Below are positions 54,903 through 63,991 of a DNA stretch of 64,000 bases, piece after piece. A program made the translations under genes and the position numbers. Source of the DNA: Lachnospiraceae bacterium (GTDB taxonomy: Bacteria; Bacillota; Clostridia; Lachnospirales; Lachnospiraceae); the NCBI GenBank assembly GCA_017542245.1, contig JAFXXN010000053.1, positions 16,107 through 80,106 of the forward strand, written 5' to 3'. The notes beneath the pieces are model-generated. The model did not search any database, was not told the DNA's origin, and worked only from the letters and a program-made list of their open reading frames with translations. Positions within the stretch are counted from its first letter, which is position 1, and each line of letters starts with the position of its first letter.

Positions 54903-55699
54903 AGTTTAGAAAATACTTCTCCCAACCCCATATTTAAGACAAGATTTGCGGAAGAATCATAAGGTGTGGAAGATTTATTGATCAATACCAGCTTATTTCC
55001 GCGATAATAATTTAATAGCCCTGCTGCCGGATATACCACCAGCGAAGTGCCGCCAACTATAAGCATATCTGCTGCGCTGATAGCTCTGCATGCGTTTGAC
55101 CATATCTCATCATCAAGACCTTCTTCATACAGAACTACATCAGGCTTGATCAGTTTTCCGCACTCAGGACATATCGGAAGCCCGAAACGTCTTTTACCGC
55201 TCTTCAGTTTTCCGTCTATATTTTCACCTGCAGCAAGTCTTTTTTCACAATCCTCATCTATAAGTTTTATCACTTCATCTCCCGAATAAAACTTATGGCA
55301 TTTCATGCAATAATTTTTTGCCACCGTCCCATGTACTTCATACACGGTCTTGCTGCCTGCCTTTTGATGAAGCCCGTCGATATTCTGGGTTACAACAGCT
55401 TTAAGCTTGCCGGCTGCTTCGAGCTCAGCAAGTTTAATATGCGTAATATTGGGTTCAATTCCGTCAAGCAGGATTTTCTTCCTGTAAAATCTGTAAAATT
55501 CTTCAGGATCCTTCATAAAGAAAGAATGGCTTATTATCTGTTCCGGCGGATAGTCATACTGCTGATTGTATAATCCGTCCACGCTCCTGAAGTCAGGAAT
55601 TCCACTCTCGGTAGAAACGCCGGCGCCACCAAAAAAAACAATATTGTCGCTCTCTTTAACCATTTTTAGGAACTTCTCGATTTTTTCTTCGTTCGACAT
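54899..55699 (-). CDS. Sir2 family NAD-dependent protein deacylase
   Basis: 266 residues from the ATG at 55699 (AAGGAGGAT site). FFGGAGVSTESGIPDFRS, TQNIDGLHQKAGS, the catalytic His in YEVHGTV, and two zinc pairs CMKCHKF and CPECGKL separated by an enlarged, Glu/Lys-rich zinc-module loop. The end has GGTSLVVYPAA and LINKSSTP. It removes acyl groups from lysines using NAD+. It leads a sir2-ABC-CAP operon, with a promoter at 55783-55811. Confidence 0.94.
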   Translation of the reverse strand: MSNEEKIEKFLKMVKESDNIVFFGGAGVSTESGIPDFRSVDGLYNQQYDYPPEQIISHSFFMKDPEEFYRFYRKKILLDGIEPNITHIKLAELEAAGKLKAVVTQNIDGLHQKAGSKTVYEVHGTVAKNYCMKCHKFYSGDEVIKLIDEDCEKRLAAGENIDGKLKSGKRRFGLPICPECGKLIKPDVVLYEEGLDDEIWSNACRAISAADMLIVGGTSLVVYPAAGLLNYYRGNKLVLINKSSTPYDSSANLVLNMGLGEVFSKL

Positions 55700-55782
55700 T
55701 TTATCCTCCTTCTTATCATCCTGCTCTTCACAATCTTTCAAAACACTGTAACATGTAAGACCCTGTTTCCAAAATCCAATTA

Positions 55783-55811
55783 ATTATACAACAATTTACT
55801 ATGTTTTTCAA
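55783..55811 (-). promoter_or_regulatory. Promoter of the sir2-ABC-CAP operon
   Basis: Minus-strand TTGAAA (55811-55806), 17-nt spacer, TATAAT (55788-55783), about 80 nt before the sir2 ATG. Confidence 0.78.
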
Positions 55812-55900
55812 TCTGTTTTTGATGCATCTGCTTATCTTGTAAAGCCTGTTCTCACTGAATATTGAAGCAAAAAAGAATACTTTTTCAAAGATGCTGGTGC

Positions 55901-56356
55901 CTAGTTACTTGCCAGTTTAAACAATCTGTCATTATATTTCGAAACTGTTGTAACACAGTACATTATGCTTTCTTCTATAAGATCCTTCGAAATAATACTG
56001 TTTCTGAAAGGAATCGCCATACGGAATACAACTTTTCCTCTTTCAATATTGTAATCATAATTACCTGCATAAAGATCGTTATAATTCAATTCACATAAAA
56101 GCCGGGCAAACTCCGTACCTTTATTCTGCGGAACGTCAAACGGTAATACCGAAAAAAGTGTCAACAATCCGTTTTCAGCATAAATAGACAGTTTTACATG
56201 TACTTTAAACGGCTCTGCAGTAAAATCTCCGTCTACCATAAGCCTTTCATTATTAATTATTATAGAATCCTTGATGGCATCTTTTTCAAAGATTTCTTTT
56301 CCGATAGAAAAAAGTCTCGATGTCACCACGTTCATTTCCGCCTGAGTCATGTCCAT
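55901..56356 (-). CDS. YbjN-like (type III secretion chaperone fold) protein
   Basis: 151 residues. The pattern of strands (VHVKLSIYAENGLLTLFSVLPF), LLCELNYNDLYAGNYDYNIERGKVVFRMAIPF, and a C-terminal helix (LIEESIMYCVTTVSKYND) resembles the YbjN family, whose fold is that of type III secretion chaperones. Function unknown. It starts 6 nt after the AAA+ gene, so the two are co-transcribed and probably work together. Confidence 0.68.
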   Translation of the reverse strand: MDMTQAEMNVVTSRLFSIGKEIFEKDAIKDSIIINNERLMVDGDFTAEPFKVHVKLSIYAENGLLTLFSVLPFDVPQNKGTEFARLLCELNYNDLYAGNYDYNIERGKVVFRMAIPFRNSIISKDLIEESIMYCVTTVSKYNDRLFKLASN

Positions 56357-56362
56357 CCTCCT

Positions 56363-58351
56363 TTAAAACCCAATACGTGTCTTTATTGCAAGCTTTTCGG
56401 AAAATTCTTTCTCTCCCGAAGCTGCCAGAAAATCTTCCTTTCTCAATGTTATAAGCTGGTTTCCCGACATTGATGTGCGCATAGCTGCTTTAGACCAGCA
56501 TCGCTCATAAAGATTTCTTACAAAACGGGCATTTGCGAATTCGGCAGATTGCATATATTCCTTTGACAAAGAATCAAAATAGTCCATAGCCGCTTTCGAA
56601 AACTCTTCATCGAATTTAAAATGTTTTTCAACGAATGACATAAAAATATCATACAGCTGTTTTCTGTCATAACTTTCAAATTCCAAAAGGAAAGGCATAC
56701 GGCTTCTTAATCCGGCATTTCCTTCCATCAATTTGTTCATATCGTCTTTATAGCCTGCCATAACCACTACCATATCATCCCTATGGTTTTCCATCTCCGA
56801 AACAAGTGTGGTAAGCGCCTCACGGCCATAATCCGAATTTCTGTCGTCGCCCTGATAAAGCGCATAAGCTTCATCTATAAAAAGAACCGAACCATATGCA
56901 TCTCGGCAGATAGCTGAAGTCTTCGGAGCAGTCTGTCCGATATACTCACCGCAAAGATCCCTGGCAGAATATTCAAAGAAATATCCATTTCTCAATATCC
57001 CATTCTCTCTGAATATCTGTCCCAGAATCCTTGCAACAGTTGTCTTACCTGTACCTGGAGCTCCTGCAAATCTCATATGCAGACACGGACGCTCCATCGT
57101 TTTATTCTCAATGGCTATTTTTACCTGGGCAACTATTTCCTTTATCCTTTCGGCAATTTTCTCCATACCGATAAGTTCACTTAAGGCGTCAAAACCATCT
57201 TTAGTCTTTTTATTAAATGTCGGAGAAAGTTCAAGAATATCATTCTGGATTATATGTTTGTTGTCAGCTCCGTTTTCTTTAACAGCGGTATTTTCCGAAT
57301 CAGATTTTGCTTTAAGCCACAGCATCTCATATACAACCTTCATAACCGATTGTATACCATAAAATCTTCCGTCACTCTTTTCCTCACAAAGTCTTGAGAA
57401 AAATACATCCCAAACAATATCGTCTGCGGAATATCCCGCCTGCTTCAACGCTCTATAGGCACATTCCTTCAATTCATCATTATTAAAGGGCTGAACAGAA
57501 ATAGCCCGTATATAAAGTACATCGGCAAGTACTTTTCTGATCCCGTTAAATGCCTCCAGTTCGAGAAAAGGAATTCTGAAAAAGAATATATATGATTCTT
57601 CCAAAGCCACAAGTTTCGTAAGAAATGTCTTTAATTCATTGTGTTTTGATTTTTCAAGATATTCACTTATGTCAAGGCAGACAAGCTTACCGGACTCTTC
57701 ATCATTATACAGAGCTTCTATTGCTTCAGGTATAGTCATGGAATCCGGTTCTGATTTTGAAGACAGTCTGATCTCCACTACGGCCTGCTTTGTATTAAAT
57801 GAAAAAAGTTCAAGATCCTCTATCAATTCCTTAAAGTCATCTAGTGCGGTAGAAAGCCCATACCCATCATCAACCGAGATAAGATAATTCTGAAAAAGAA
57901 AACTTTTATAGATACCGTTTCTTTTAATCTGAGGAGAAACCTGCAATATTTCATGGCAAAGCTCTTTGAACTCAGACCAGCCCACCTTTTCGGATATATT
58001 ATTAAACGACTCATAAACTTCCGGAGCATTTGCTCCGCTTTCCGATATATTAACCGATACAATCCCTTCACAGATAATGCTGCAGGAATTATCTGTTGTC
58101 TCAATTACAAAACGGTCTTCAGGAAGACCGATGCAAGAAGAAATAACCGGTAAAAGCTTATTTTTCATTTCTTCACATCCGTGTGACTCAGCTTTTATTG
58201 AAAGTCCGATAAGACTTTCCTTTTCGATAATCATTTCCGGAAGATTCAACTCCTGGATATGATTTTTAATATCCTCTGCAGGAAGAATCTGAGAATACTG
58301 TCTGGTAAGGACAAAATCCTGTTCCAGGGTTATCTGAATATCAAGTATCAT
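56363..58351 (-). CDS. CbxX/CfxQ-type AAA+ ATPase with large unknown N-terminal region
   Basis: 662 residues from the ATG at 58351 (GAGGAG site). The first 370 or so residues match nothing I know. The C-terminal AAA+ module has LSELIGMEKIAERIKEI, Walker A GAPGTGKT (430-437), Walker B VLFIDEA (489 onward), MAGYKDDM and GLRSRMPF with the arginine finger, typical of the CbxX/SpoVK/EccA group. EccA-type ATPases service type VII secretion; CbxX remodels Rubisco. The pairing with a YbjN-like chaperone suggests protein remodelling or export (inference). Confidence 0.85.
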   Translation of the reverse strand: MILDIQITLEQDFVLTRQYSQILPAEDIKNHIQELNLPEMIIEKESLIGLSIKAESHGCEEMKNKLLPVISSCIGLPEDRFVIETTDNSCSIICEGIVSVNISESGANAPEVYESFNNISEKVGWSEFKELCHEILQVSPQIKRNGIYKSFLFQNYLISVDDGYGLSTALDDFKELIEDLELFSFNTKQAVVEIRLSSKSEPDSMTIPEAIEALYNDEESGKLVCLDISEYLEKSKHNELKTFLTKLVALEESYIFFFRIPFLELEAFNGIRKVLADVLYIRAISVQPFNNDELKECAYRALKQAGYSADDIVWDVFFSRLCEEKSDGRFYGIQSVMKVVYEMLWLKAKSDSENTAVKENGADNKHIIQNDILELSPTFNKKTKDGFDALSELIGMEKIAERIKEIVAQVKIAIENKTMERPCLHMRFAGAPGTGKTTVARILGQIFRENGILRNGYFFEYSARDLCGEYIGQTAPKTSAICRDAYGSVLFIDEAYALYQGDDRNSDYGREALTTLVSEMENHRDDMVVVMAGYKDDMNKLMEGNAGLRSRMPFLLEFESYDRKQLYDIFMSFVEKHFKFDEEFSKAAMDYFDSLSKEYMQSAEFANARFVRNLYERCWSKAAMRTSMSGNQLITLRKEDFLAASGEKEFSEKLAIKTRIGF

Positions 58352-58381
58352 CTTCAAACACTCCTCAAATATTTTTATTTT

Positions 58382-58423
58382 GCAAGCAAGCTTCCATTGT
58401 GGGCATTCGCTTATCGCAAAAAA
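58382..58423 (-). repeat. Post-terminator sequence shared with 40524-40560 (copy B)
   Basis: On the minus strand, after the terminator T-run, GCGAATGCCCACAATGGAAG and the following GCTTGCTTGC match the sequence after the Mn2+-riboswitch terminator at about 22 of 28 aligned positions. Confidence 0.5.
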
Positions 58424-58451
58424 GTCATCAGGCAGATGACCTGATGACTTT
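58415..58451 (-). terminator. Terminator of the ABC-DUF1854-ABC operon
   Basis: AAAGTCATCAGG pairs perfectly with CCTGATGACTTT (arms 58440-58451 and 58421-58432) and is followed on the minus strand by TTTTTT. It lies 44 nt after the stop of the last ABC gene. Confidence 0.88.
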
Positions 58452-58494
58452 ATTTTATCATAGATTATCAATATTTACAATTAGAAAAACTGTA

Positions 58495-60687
58495 TCATCC
58501 GGCATTCATCTCAAGCTGGGCGTTTACGAGTCCCGCATAAATTCCGTTTCTCGCCATGAGCTCGTCGTGTGTACCCACTTCAGCTATATGATGATTATCT
58601 ATAACCACAAGTCTGTCCGCATCTTTTAAAGTTGACAGTCTATGGGCTATAGCAAAAGTAGTCCTGCCGTTTGTAAGTCTCTCCAAAGCTTTCTGGATAA
58701 GATATTCACTCTCGGTATCAAGACTGGCAGTTGCCTCATCAAGTATCAAAAGCTTGGGGTTATTCAGAATCGCTCTTGCTATAGCTATTCTCTGTCTTTC
58801 TCCACCTGAAAGATTAAATCCGCGTTCACTCAGATAAGTATTGTAACCGTCCGGAGTACGGCAAATGAATTCATGCGCATTAGCCATTTTGGCTGCCTGG
58901 ATAACTTCCTCATATGTTGCATCTGGCCGGGCAAATCTGATATTGTTCAAAATAGTTCCCGTAAACAGGAAGGTTTCCTGAAGAACGACACCTATCTGTG
59001 AATGATATGTTTCAAGTTTTATGTCCCTGATATTTACACCGTCTATCAGTATTTCACCGTTATCAACTTCGTAAAGATGCATGATAAGATTTATAAGTGT
59101 TGATTTTCCTGTTCCGGAAGCTCCGACTAGACCGATCATCTCACCGGGTTTTACATCAAGTGAAATTCCATCGAGTACCGGTTTATATGACTTATATCCA
59201 AACGAAGCATCTTTAAACTGAACATGTCCTTTTACTATGTGATCAACCGATTTCTCTGTATCAAAGATATCCGGTTCCTGATCCATGATGTCTCCTATAC
59301 GTTCAAGACTGGTTACCAGGTTCATAAGCTGTCTTGGAAGATTGGAAAGCCACCCAACATACTGATATAACAATGACGAATATGTTATGAACTGAATCAG
59401 TTCACCCACAGATTTGGTTTCGTCCAGAACTCTTACTCCACCGAAATAGGTAACAAAATATACTCCGACGCTTACCATAAACTGCATTCCGGGAAAGAAT
59501 ACTGCCCAGAATTTTTCATTGTTATACTGAACTTCTTTAAACTCTTCCGCAGTATCATCAAAATGTTTTGATTCATCCTCTTCCTTGCCATATGACTTAA
59601 CTACTGACATGCCTGAGATAACATCCTGAAGATTACTGTGTATCTTATCTGATTTAACCCATTGCATATGGAAACGTCTATGAACAAATTTCCTGAAGCT
59701 CATAGAAATAATTATCGTTACCGGAATGAAAGCAAATGCAAGTAACGCAAGTTTCCAGTCAAGTATCAGCATAAATATAACATCAAATAAAAAAATTATC
59801 CCAACTGTAATAAGATCACAGGCAGTATCATTTACAAATTCTTTTATCCTTGCAGTATCATTTACTACACGGTTCATAAGCTCACCGGGCTTTCTGTCAT
59901 TTATAAATGACAGTGATAAAAGCTGTATTTTCTGATACAGTTTCCGTCTTAAGTCCGTACTGACATTTGTTCCGAGCTTCGAACACAGATAGTATTTAAT
60001 AATATTTACAAGGATGATACCGGCACTCATGCCGAACATTGCCAACAATACCGGGATTGCACTGGCAAAGGTTTTATCTCCGTTTTTTATTACATCATCG
60101 ATAAGTACCTTCTGCATGGATGGATTAAACAATGTTACAGCGGCGGCAAGTAACATAAATACCATTATGACAGCCAAAGTCTTCTTATACGGTGAAAGCA
60201 TGACTCTTAATTCATGTAACATACCGCGTTTCTTGTTGGAGCATCTCGGACATACTTTTGTTCCTGGAAGGGCCCTTCCGCATTTCAAACATGTTGTTTC
60301 ACTCTCATTACTGAATACCCTTGCCTTAGGATTTTCTTTTAAAAGCTTACATCCCCTGGATATATATGCAAATCTCGACAAATGCTTAGAAGAGAATCTT
60401 ACAAGTATCTGTTCTTTCGCATTTTTATCTTTTGTTGTATAGTACAAAACTCCGCAGGCAATCATCGGTTCACTTAATACTTCAGACACCTCGCTGAGTT
60501 TCAGTTCATTTTTTAATACGCCTTCTTCCAGTACTATCAGACGCTTTTCAGTAATAACAACATATGAATCTTTAAGAAAACCACCGTTTTCTGCGATATC
60601 AAAAGGCACACAGTAAACAATGCTTTCATCAGAGTTCAGTTGCAAAAGCTTTATATATGATTCTTTTAAATCGTATTTAAGTATCAT
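58495..60687 (-). CDS. ABC exporter with N-terminal PH-like and zinc-ribbon domains (second subunit)
   Basis: 730 residues. Residues 1-125 look like a bacterial PH-type domain (SYVVITEKRLIVLEEGVLK, LSEVSEVLSE). A zinc ribbon follows (CLKCGRALPGTKVCPRC), then a six-helix exporter domain and an ATPase with Walker A GASGTGKST, LSGGERQR, LILDEATASLD and IAHRLST, all catalytic residues intact. It pairs with the ABC subunit at 61311-63734; the DUF1854 gene lies between them. Confidence 0.9.
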   Translation of the reverse strand: MILKYDLKESYIKLLQLNSDESIVYCVPFDIAENGGFLKDSYVVITEKRLIVLEEGVLKNELKLSEVSEVLSEPMIACGVLYYTTKDKNAKEQILVRFSSKHLSRFAYISRGCKLLKENPKARVFSNESETTCLKCGRALPGTKVCPRCSNKKRGMLHELRVMLSPYKKTLAVIMVFMLLAAAVTLFNPSMQKVLIDDVIKNGDKTFASAIPVLLAMFGMSAGIILVNIIKYYLCSKLGTNVSTDLRRKLYQKIQLLSLSFINDRKPGELMNRVVNDTARIKEFVNDTACDLITVGIIFLFDVIFMLILDWKLALLAFAFIPVTIIISMSFRKFVHRRFHMQWVKSDKIHSNLQDVISGMSVVKSYGKEEDESKHFDDTAEEFKEVQYNNEKFWAVFFPGMQFMVSVGVYFVTYFGGVRVLDETKSVGELIQFITYSSLLYQYVGWLSNLPRQLMNLVTSLERIGDIMDQEPDIFDTEKSVDHIVKGHVQFKDASFGYKSYKPVLDGISLDVKPGEMIGLVGASGTGKSTLINLIMHLYEVDNGEILIDGVNIRDIKLETYHSQIGVVLQETFLFTGTILNNIRFARPDATYEEVIQAAKMANAHEFICRTPDGYNTYLSERGFNLSGGERQRIAIARAILNNPKLLILDEATASLDTESEYLIQKALERLTNGRTTFAIAHRLSTLKDADRLVVIDNHHIAEVGTHDELMARNGIYAGLVNAQLEMNAG

Positions 60688-60714
60688 TATGATTCTCCGA
60701 TATAAATGTCATTG

Positions 60715-61293
60715 TTACAAGAATAAATCAAGCTTCTTTCTCTCATTAGGACTTAAAGCAAGCACATCAGGGATTTCAAACCGGTTTTCATCAACGTCAG
60801 AAATAAGTATTCTTGTTTCTGTAAGATGTACTACCGAACTTCCACCCATATTTATTGTAAATCTGCACTCTCCTCTGTCGGTAACCACATCAAAATAAGC
60901 GTATCCGTACTCATCCTTTATATTGATTATCTTTGTAATAATAGGAGTAAAATATCTCATGTTCATTTGCTCAGTGAGCAGTTCGGCGGTCTCTTTTGTT
61001 ACATCCTTCAAATCCTTTATTATTCCTATTTCTTTGGAATTCTCATCAGATGTTCTGATTGAAATATAATGGTTGGGATCAGTAAACGGAAACATCCTTA
61101 CAACCTGAATCCTCTTGTATTCCTCATCTCCTATTTTAAGGGAAACGAATCCTCCGCCTGTTGCCTTAAATTCCGCATTCTTTTTATCAATAAACCGCAT
61201 TTTCAGCATTTCTTCGGTTTCTTTTTCCATCTGTTCAAGATTGAACTCTTCTCCGCCGCTAAAACCTCCCGGCCTTCTGTCAAAACGTCCCAT
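60715..61293 (-). CDS. DUF1854 family protein
   Basis: 192 residues. GGGFVSLKIGDEEYKRIQVVRMFPFTDPNHYISIR, IGIIKDLKDVTKETAELL, and YFTPIITKIINIKDEYGYAYFDVVTDRG are DUF1854 hallmarks. In other bacteria this family is found beside paired ABC exporters, including sets annotated near cyanophycin genes; its function is unknown. It is encoded between the two ABC subunits with 17-27 nt gaps and a strong AAGGAGGG site, and so probably interacts with the exporter in the cytoplasm. Confidence 0.87.
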   Translation of the reverse strand: MGRFDRRPGGFSGGEEFNLEQMEKETEEMLKMRFIDKKNAEFKATGGGFVSLKIGDEEYKRIQVVRMFPFTDPNHYISIRTSDENSKEIGIIKDLKDVTKETAELLTEQMNMRYFTPIITKIINIKDEYGYAYFDVVTDRGECRFTINMGGSSVVHLTETRILISDVDENRFEIPDVLALSPNERKKLDLFL

Positions 61294-61310
61294 CTTACCC
61301 TCCTTCGTGT

Positions 61311-63734
61311 TTACTCAATGCCCTTCAGAGCCAATGCTTTTCTCTGAAGTTCCATGAGTTTGAAATAGGTTCCTTTCATTTCTTCCAACTCTTTATGTGT
61401 TCCGCGCTCAGTTATCTTTCCGTTATCTATTACCACCAGATAATCAGCATCCTTTAGTGTTGAAAGCCTGTGAGCTATAGAAATAGTAGTTCTTCCTTTT
61501 ACAAGATATGATATCGACTTCTGGATATCTCTCTCCGTTTCAGTATCAACAGATGCAGTAGCCTCATCAAGAATAAGTATCTTGGGATTAGAAAGTATCG
61601 CTCTGGCTATTGAAATACGCTGTTTTTCACCGCCAGAAAGCTCTCTTCCTGATGAACCTATCCTTGTATCATATCCGTCAGGCATCCTCATGATAAATTC
61701 ATGTGCACTGGCCAGTTTCGCAGCCCTTATGACGTCTGCATGCGAAGCCGAAGGATTTGCATAAGCAATGTTTTCCTCAACCGTTCCCATGAAAATATAT
61801 GTCTCCTGAGATACCATGGCTACATTTCTTCTTAATGATTTAAAACTCAGATCCTTTATATCTTTTCCATCAATCAAAATCTGACCTTCCTGCGGATCGT
61901 ACATTCTTGAAATAAGGTTAACCAATGTCGTTTTTCCAGCACCGGACCGTCCGACTATACCAAGCATACTGCCTGCCTTTATATCCAGATTAAGTTCTTT
62001 AAGTACCGGTCTGTTAACTTCATATCCGAACGATACATTTTTAAGTTCTATTCTTCCCTCAGGATTTTCAAGATTTACAGGATTTTCAGCCTCTCTGATT
62101 TCCGGAACCGAGTCTATTATTTCAAACATTCTCTGAGCACTGTTCATACTGTCTGCCCACCAGTGAAATACTCTGGAGAAAAAGTTTATAGGACCCTGAA
62201 GCTGTCCGACATAACCTACAAAAGTAATAAGTACGCCGAGTTCGATCTCTCCAGCTACCATGATAAGATAAACTCCGATAAGCCATACGGATATATTTAA
62301 CAATTCAAAAATACCGGAGTAAGATCCTCTTACAAGGTTCTGAGTACCGACTATGCTCATTTCAGCATCCCTAAGCCTCAGATTATTCTTTTCAAATCTT
62401 GTTGTTTCTCTGTTTTCCTGACCAAATGCCTTTACTACTCTGGCACCTGTCAGGTTATCATTTACCTGGCTGTTTACTGCTCGTTCAGCTCTGTGTCTGT
62501 GCCCGAACTGAGTCCATACTCTCGGGCGAAGCTTAAGACCTATAAGCATTACAAACGGCATTATAAAAATAACCATAAGTGTCATCTGCCACTTAATGCT
62601 AAACATCATTACCAGCGAAACTATTATCATTAATCCGTTGATAAAGATATAAGGACAGCCGTCAATAAAAAATCCGGTAACTCTGTCTGCATCACTCATG
62701 ACACGTGTCATAAGGCTTCCTGTTTGACGCGATCTGAAAAAACTTATCGAAAGTTTACCCATATTACCGAATATACTCTTTTTCATATCACATACTACAC
62801 CAGTAACTATCTTAGCAGCAAAAATTCCCTGCAGCATATGGATAAAAATAAGAGTCAGTCTTGTCATTAACATTGTGAGGACCACCATCATCAATGCCGT
62901 TATATATTTCCCGTCTTCTATCCCGAATTGTTTCAAAAAATCATTGTTTTTTGCAAGAACTTTGTCATAAAGTATCGTTCCGTTAAGATATGGCCATACA
63001 AGGTTCAACAGTGAGGTAAGAATATAGCAGATAAACATTAATACTATTTTTCCCCTGTATGGTTTAAAATATCCCAGAACTCTAAAGAATATGGACTTTC
63101 TGTCCATACATCTCGGGCAAACTTTTCTGCTCCTGTCCGGATACATCATACCGCAGACAGGACAGTACTCGTCTCCTTCGCCTTCCTCTTCCTTACCGTA
63201 AGTTCTTATTTTCTCCAAACGTTCTTCCTTTGTAAGTCCTGCGTCCGGATCATCTTTTTTGTCAGTCTTTTTATTGTCGGGAGCACCTTTATCAAACGGA
63301 TTTCCACGTAATTCCATACATAATTTATCGAATGTCCTGATAAGCTTATGCATTTCTCTTTTATATAAATTCGAAAAAGCTGTCAGCCGATATGATATCC
63401 CGTCAATTTCTGCAACAAGCACACTGCAGGCAACCTGAAGCTCTCCCTTCAGGCTTTTTACTTTTTCAAGATCATATATCTTAACAGCCCATTCTTTATC
63501 ATGTTCATCTTCCCGTGTTCTTTTTGAAGTATATCCCTTAAATGATCTCACTTCCTTTATATCGGGAGGTGATGTAATAACTGCCATTTTTTCAAGGGTA
63601 ATTACAACAAATCCGTCTGCATATTCACACTCCGTGTTCATATCCACAGGTGATGCAGCGAATATATCCTCTTCCTTTATTCCGTTATTTTCCAGCAAAC
63701 GCAGAACCGCTTTCGGAAATATCCCTTTTTTCAT
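61311..63734 (-). CDS. ABC exporter with N-terminal PH-like and zinc-ribbon domains (first subunit)
   Basis: 807 residues from the ATG at 63734 (GGAGGTTAG site). A roughly 140-residue N-terminal domain related in pattern to that of the partner (GFVVITLEKMAVITSPP) is followed by a charged linker, a zinc ribbon (CPVCGMMYPDRSRKVCPRC), a six-helix exporter domain and an ATPase with GRSGAGKTT, LSGGEKQR, LILDEATASVD and IAHRLST. Both subunits have intact catalytic Glu and His, unlike the degenerate exporter at 53190-54902. Substrate unknown. Confidence 0.9.
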   Translation of the reverse strand: MKKGIFPKAVLRLLENNGIKEEDIFAASPVDMNTECEYADGFVVITLEKMAVITSPPDIKEVRSFKGYTSKRTREDEHDKEWAVKIYDLEKVKSLKGELQVACSVLVAEIDGISYRLTAFSNLYKREMHKLIRTFDKLCMELRGNPFDKGAPDNKKTDKKDDPDAGLTKEERLEKIRTYGKEEEGEGDEYCPVCGMMYPDRSRKVCPRCMDRKSIFFRVLGYFKPYRGKIVLMFICYILTSLLNLVWPYLNGTILYDKVLAKNNDFLKQFGIEDGKYITALMMVVLTMLMTRLTLIFIHMLQGIFAAKIVTGVVCDMKKSIFGNMGKLSISFFRSRQTGSLMTRVMSDADRVTGFFIDGCPYIFINGLMIIVSLVMMFSIKWQMTLMVIFIMPFVMLIGLKLRPRVWTQFGHRHRAERAVNSQVNDNLTGARVVKAFGQENRETTRFEKNNLRLRDAEMSIVGTQNLVRGSYSGIFELLNISVWLIGVYLIMVAGEIELGVLITFVGYVGQLQGPINFFSRVFHWWADSMNSAQRMFEIIDSVPEIREAENPVNLENPEGRIELKNVSFGYEVNRPVLKELNLDIKAGSMLGIVGRSGAGKTTLVNLISRMYDPQEGQILIDGKDIKDLSFKSLRRNVAMVSQETYIFMGTVEENIAYANPSASHADVIRAAKLASAHEFIMRMPDGYDTRIGSSGRELSGGEKQRISIARAILSNPKILILDEATASVDTETERDIQKSISYLVKGRTTISIAHRLSTLKDADYLVVIDNGKITERGTHKELEEMKGTYFKLMELQRKALALKGIE

Positions 63735-63798
63735 CACTAACCTCCATGTGCCGCTATATGCAGCCATTGGGAATTAAAACATTTTTAATCCTAGCAAA

Positions 63799-63827
63799 AT
63801 ATTACTTAAAACAATTTATATAGTCAA
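63799..63827 (-). promoter_or_regulatory. Promoter of the ABC-DUF1854-ABC operon
   Basis: Minus-strand TTGACT (63827-63822), 17-nt spacer, TAATAT (63804-63799), about 65 nt before the first ABC ATG. Confidence 0.62.
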
Positions 63828-63991
63828 TCTACTATCTTGCAATAGAGATGTTCTATCTTGTGACTGCTTTTTAAGGAGAAAAGTAGTCTAAAACCATTGA
63901 AATTACTGGCTTTTCAATCCTAAATATGGTAAAATAAATGCAAAGGAAAACACTGTTTTTATAAAAAAACCTTGCACTTAGGAGAAGCCAT

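Noticed and set aside
53190-63734. One large exporter operon joining all ABC genes
   Set aside because: Separate promoters (55783-55811, 63799-63827) and a strong terminator (58415-58451) divide the region.
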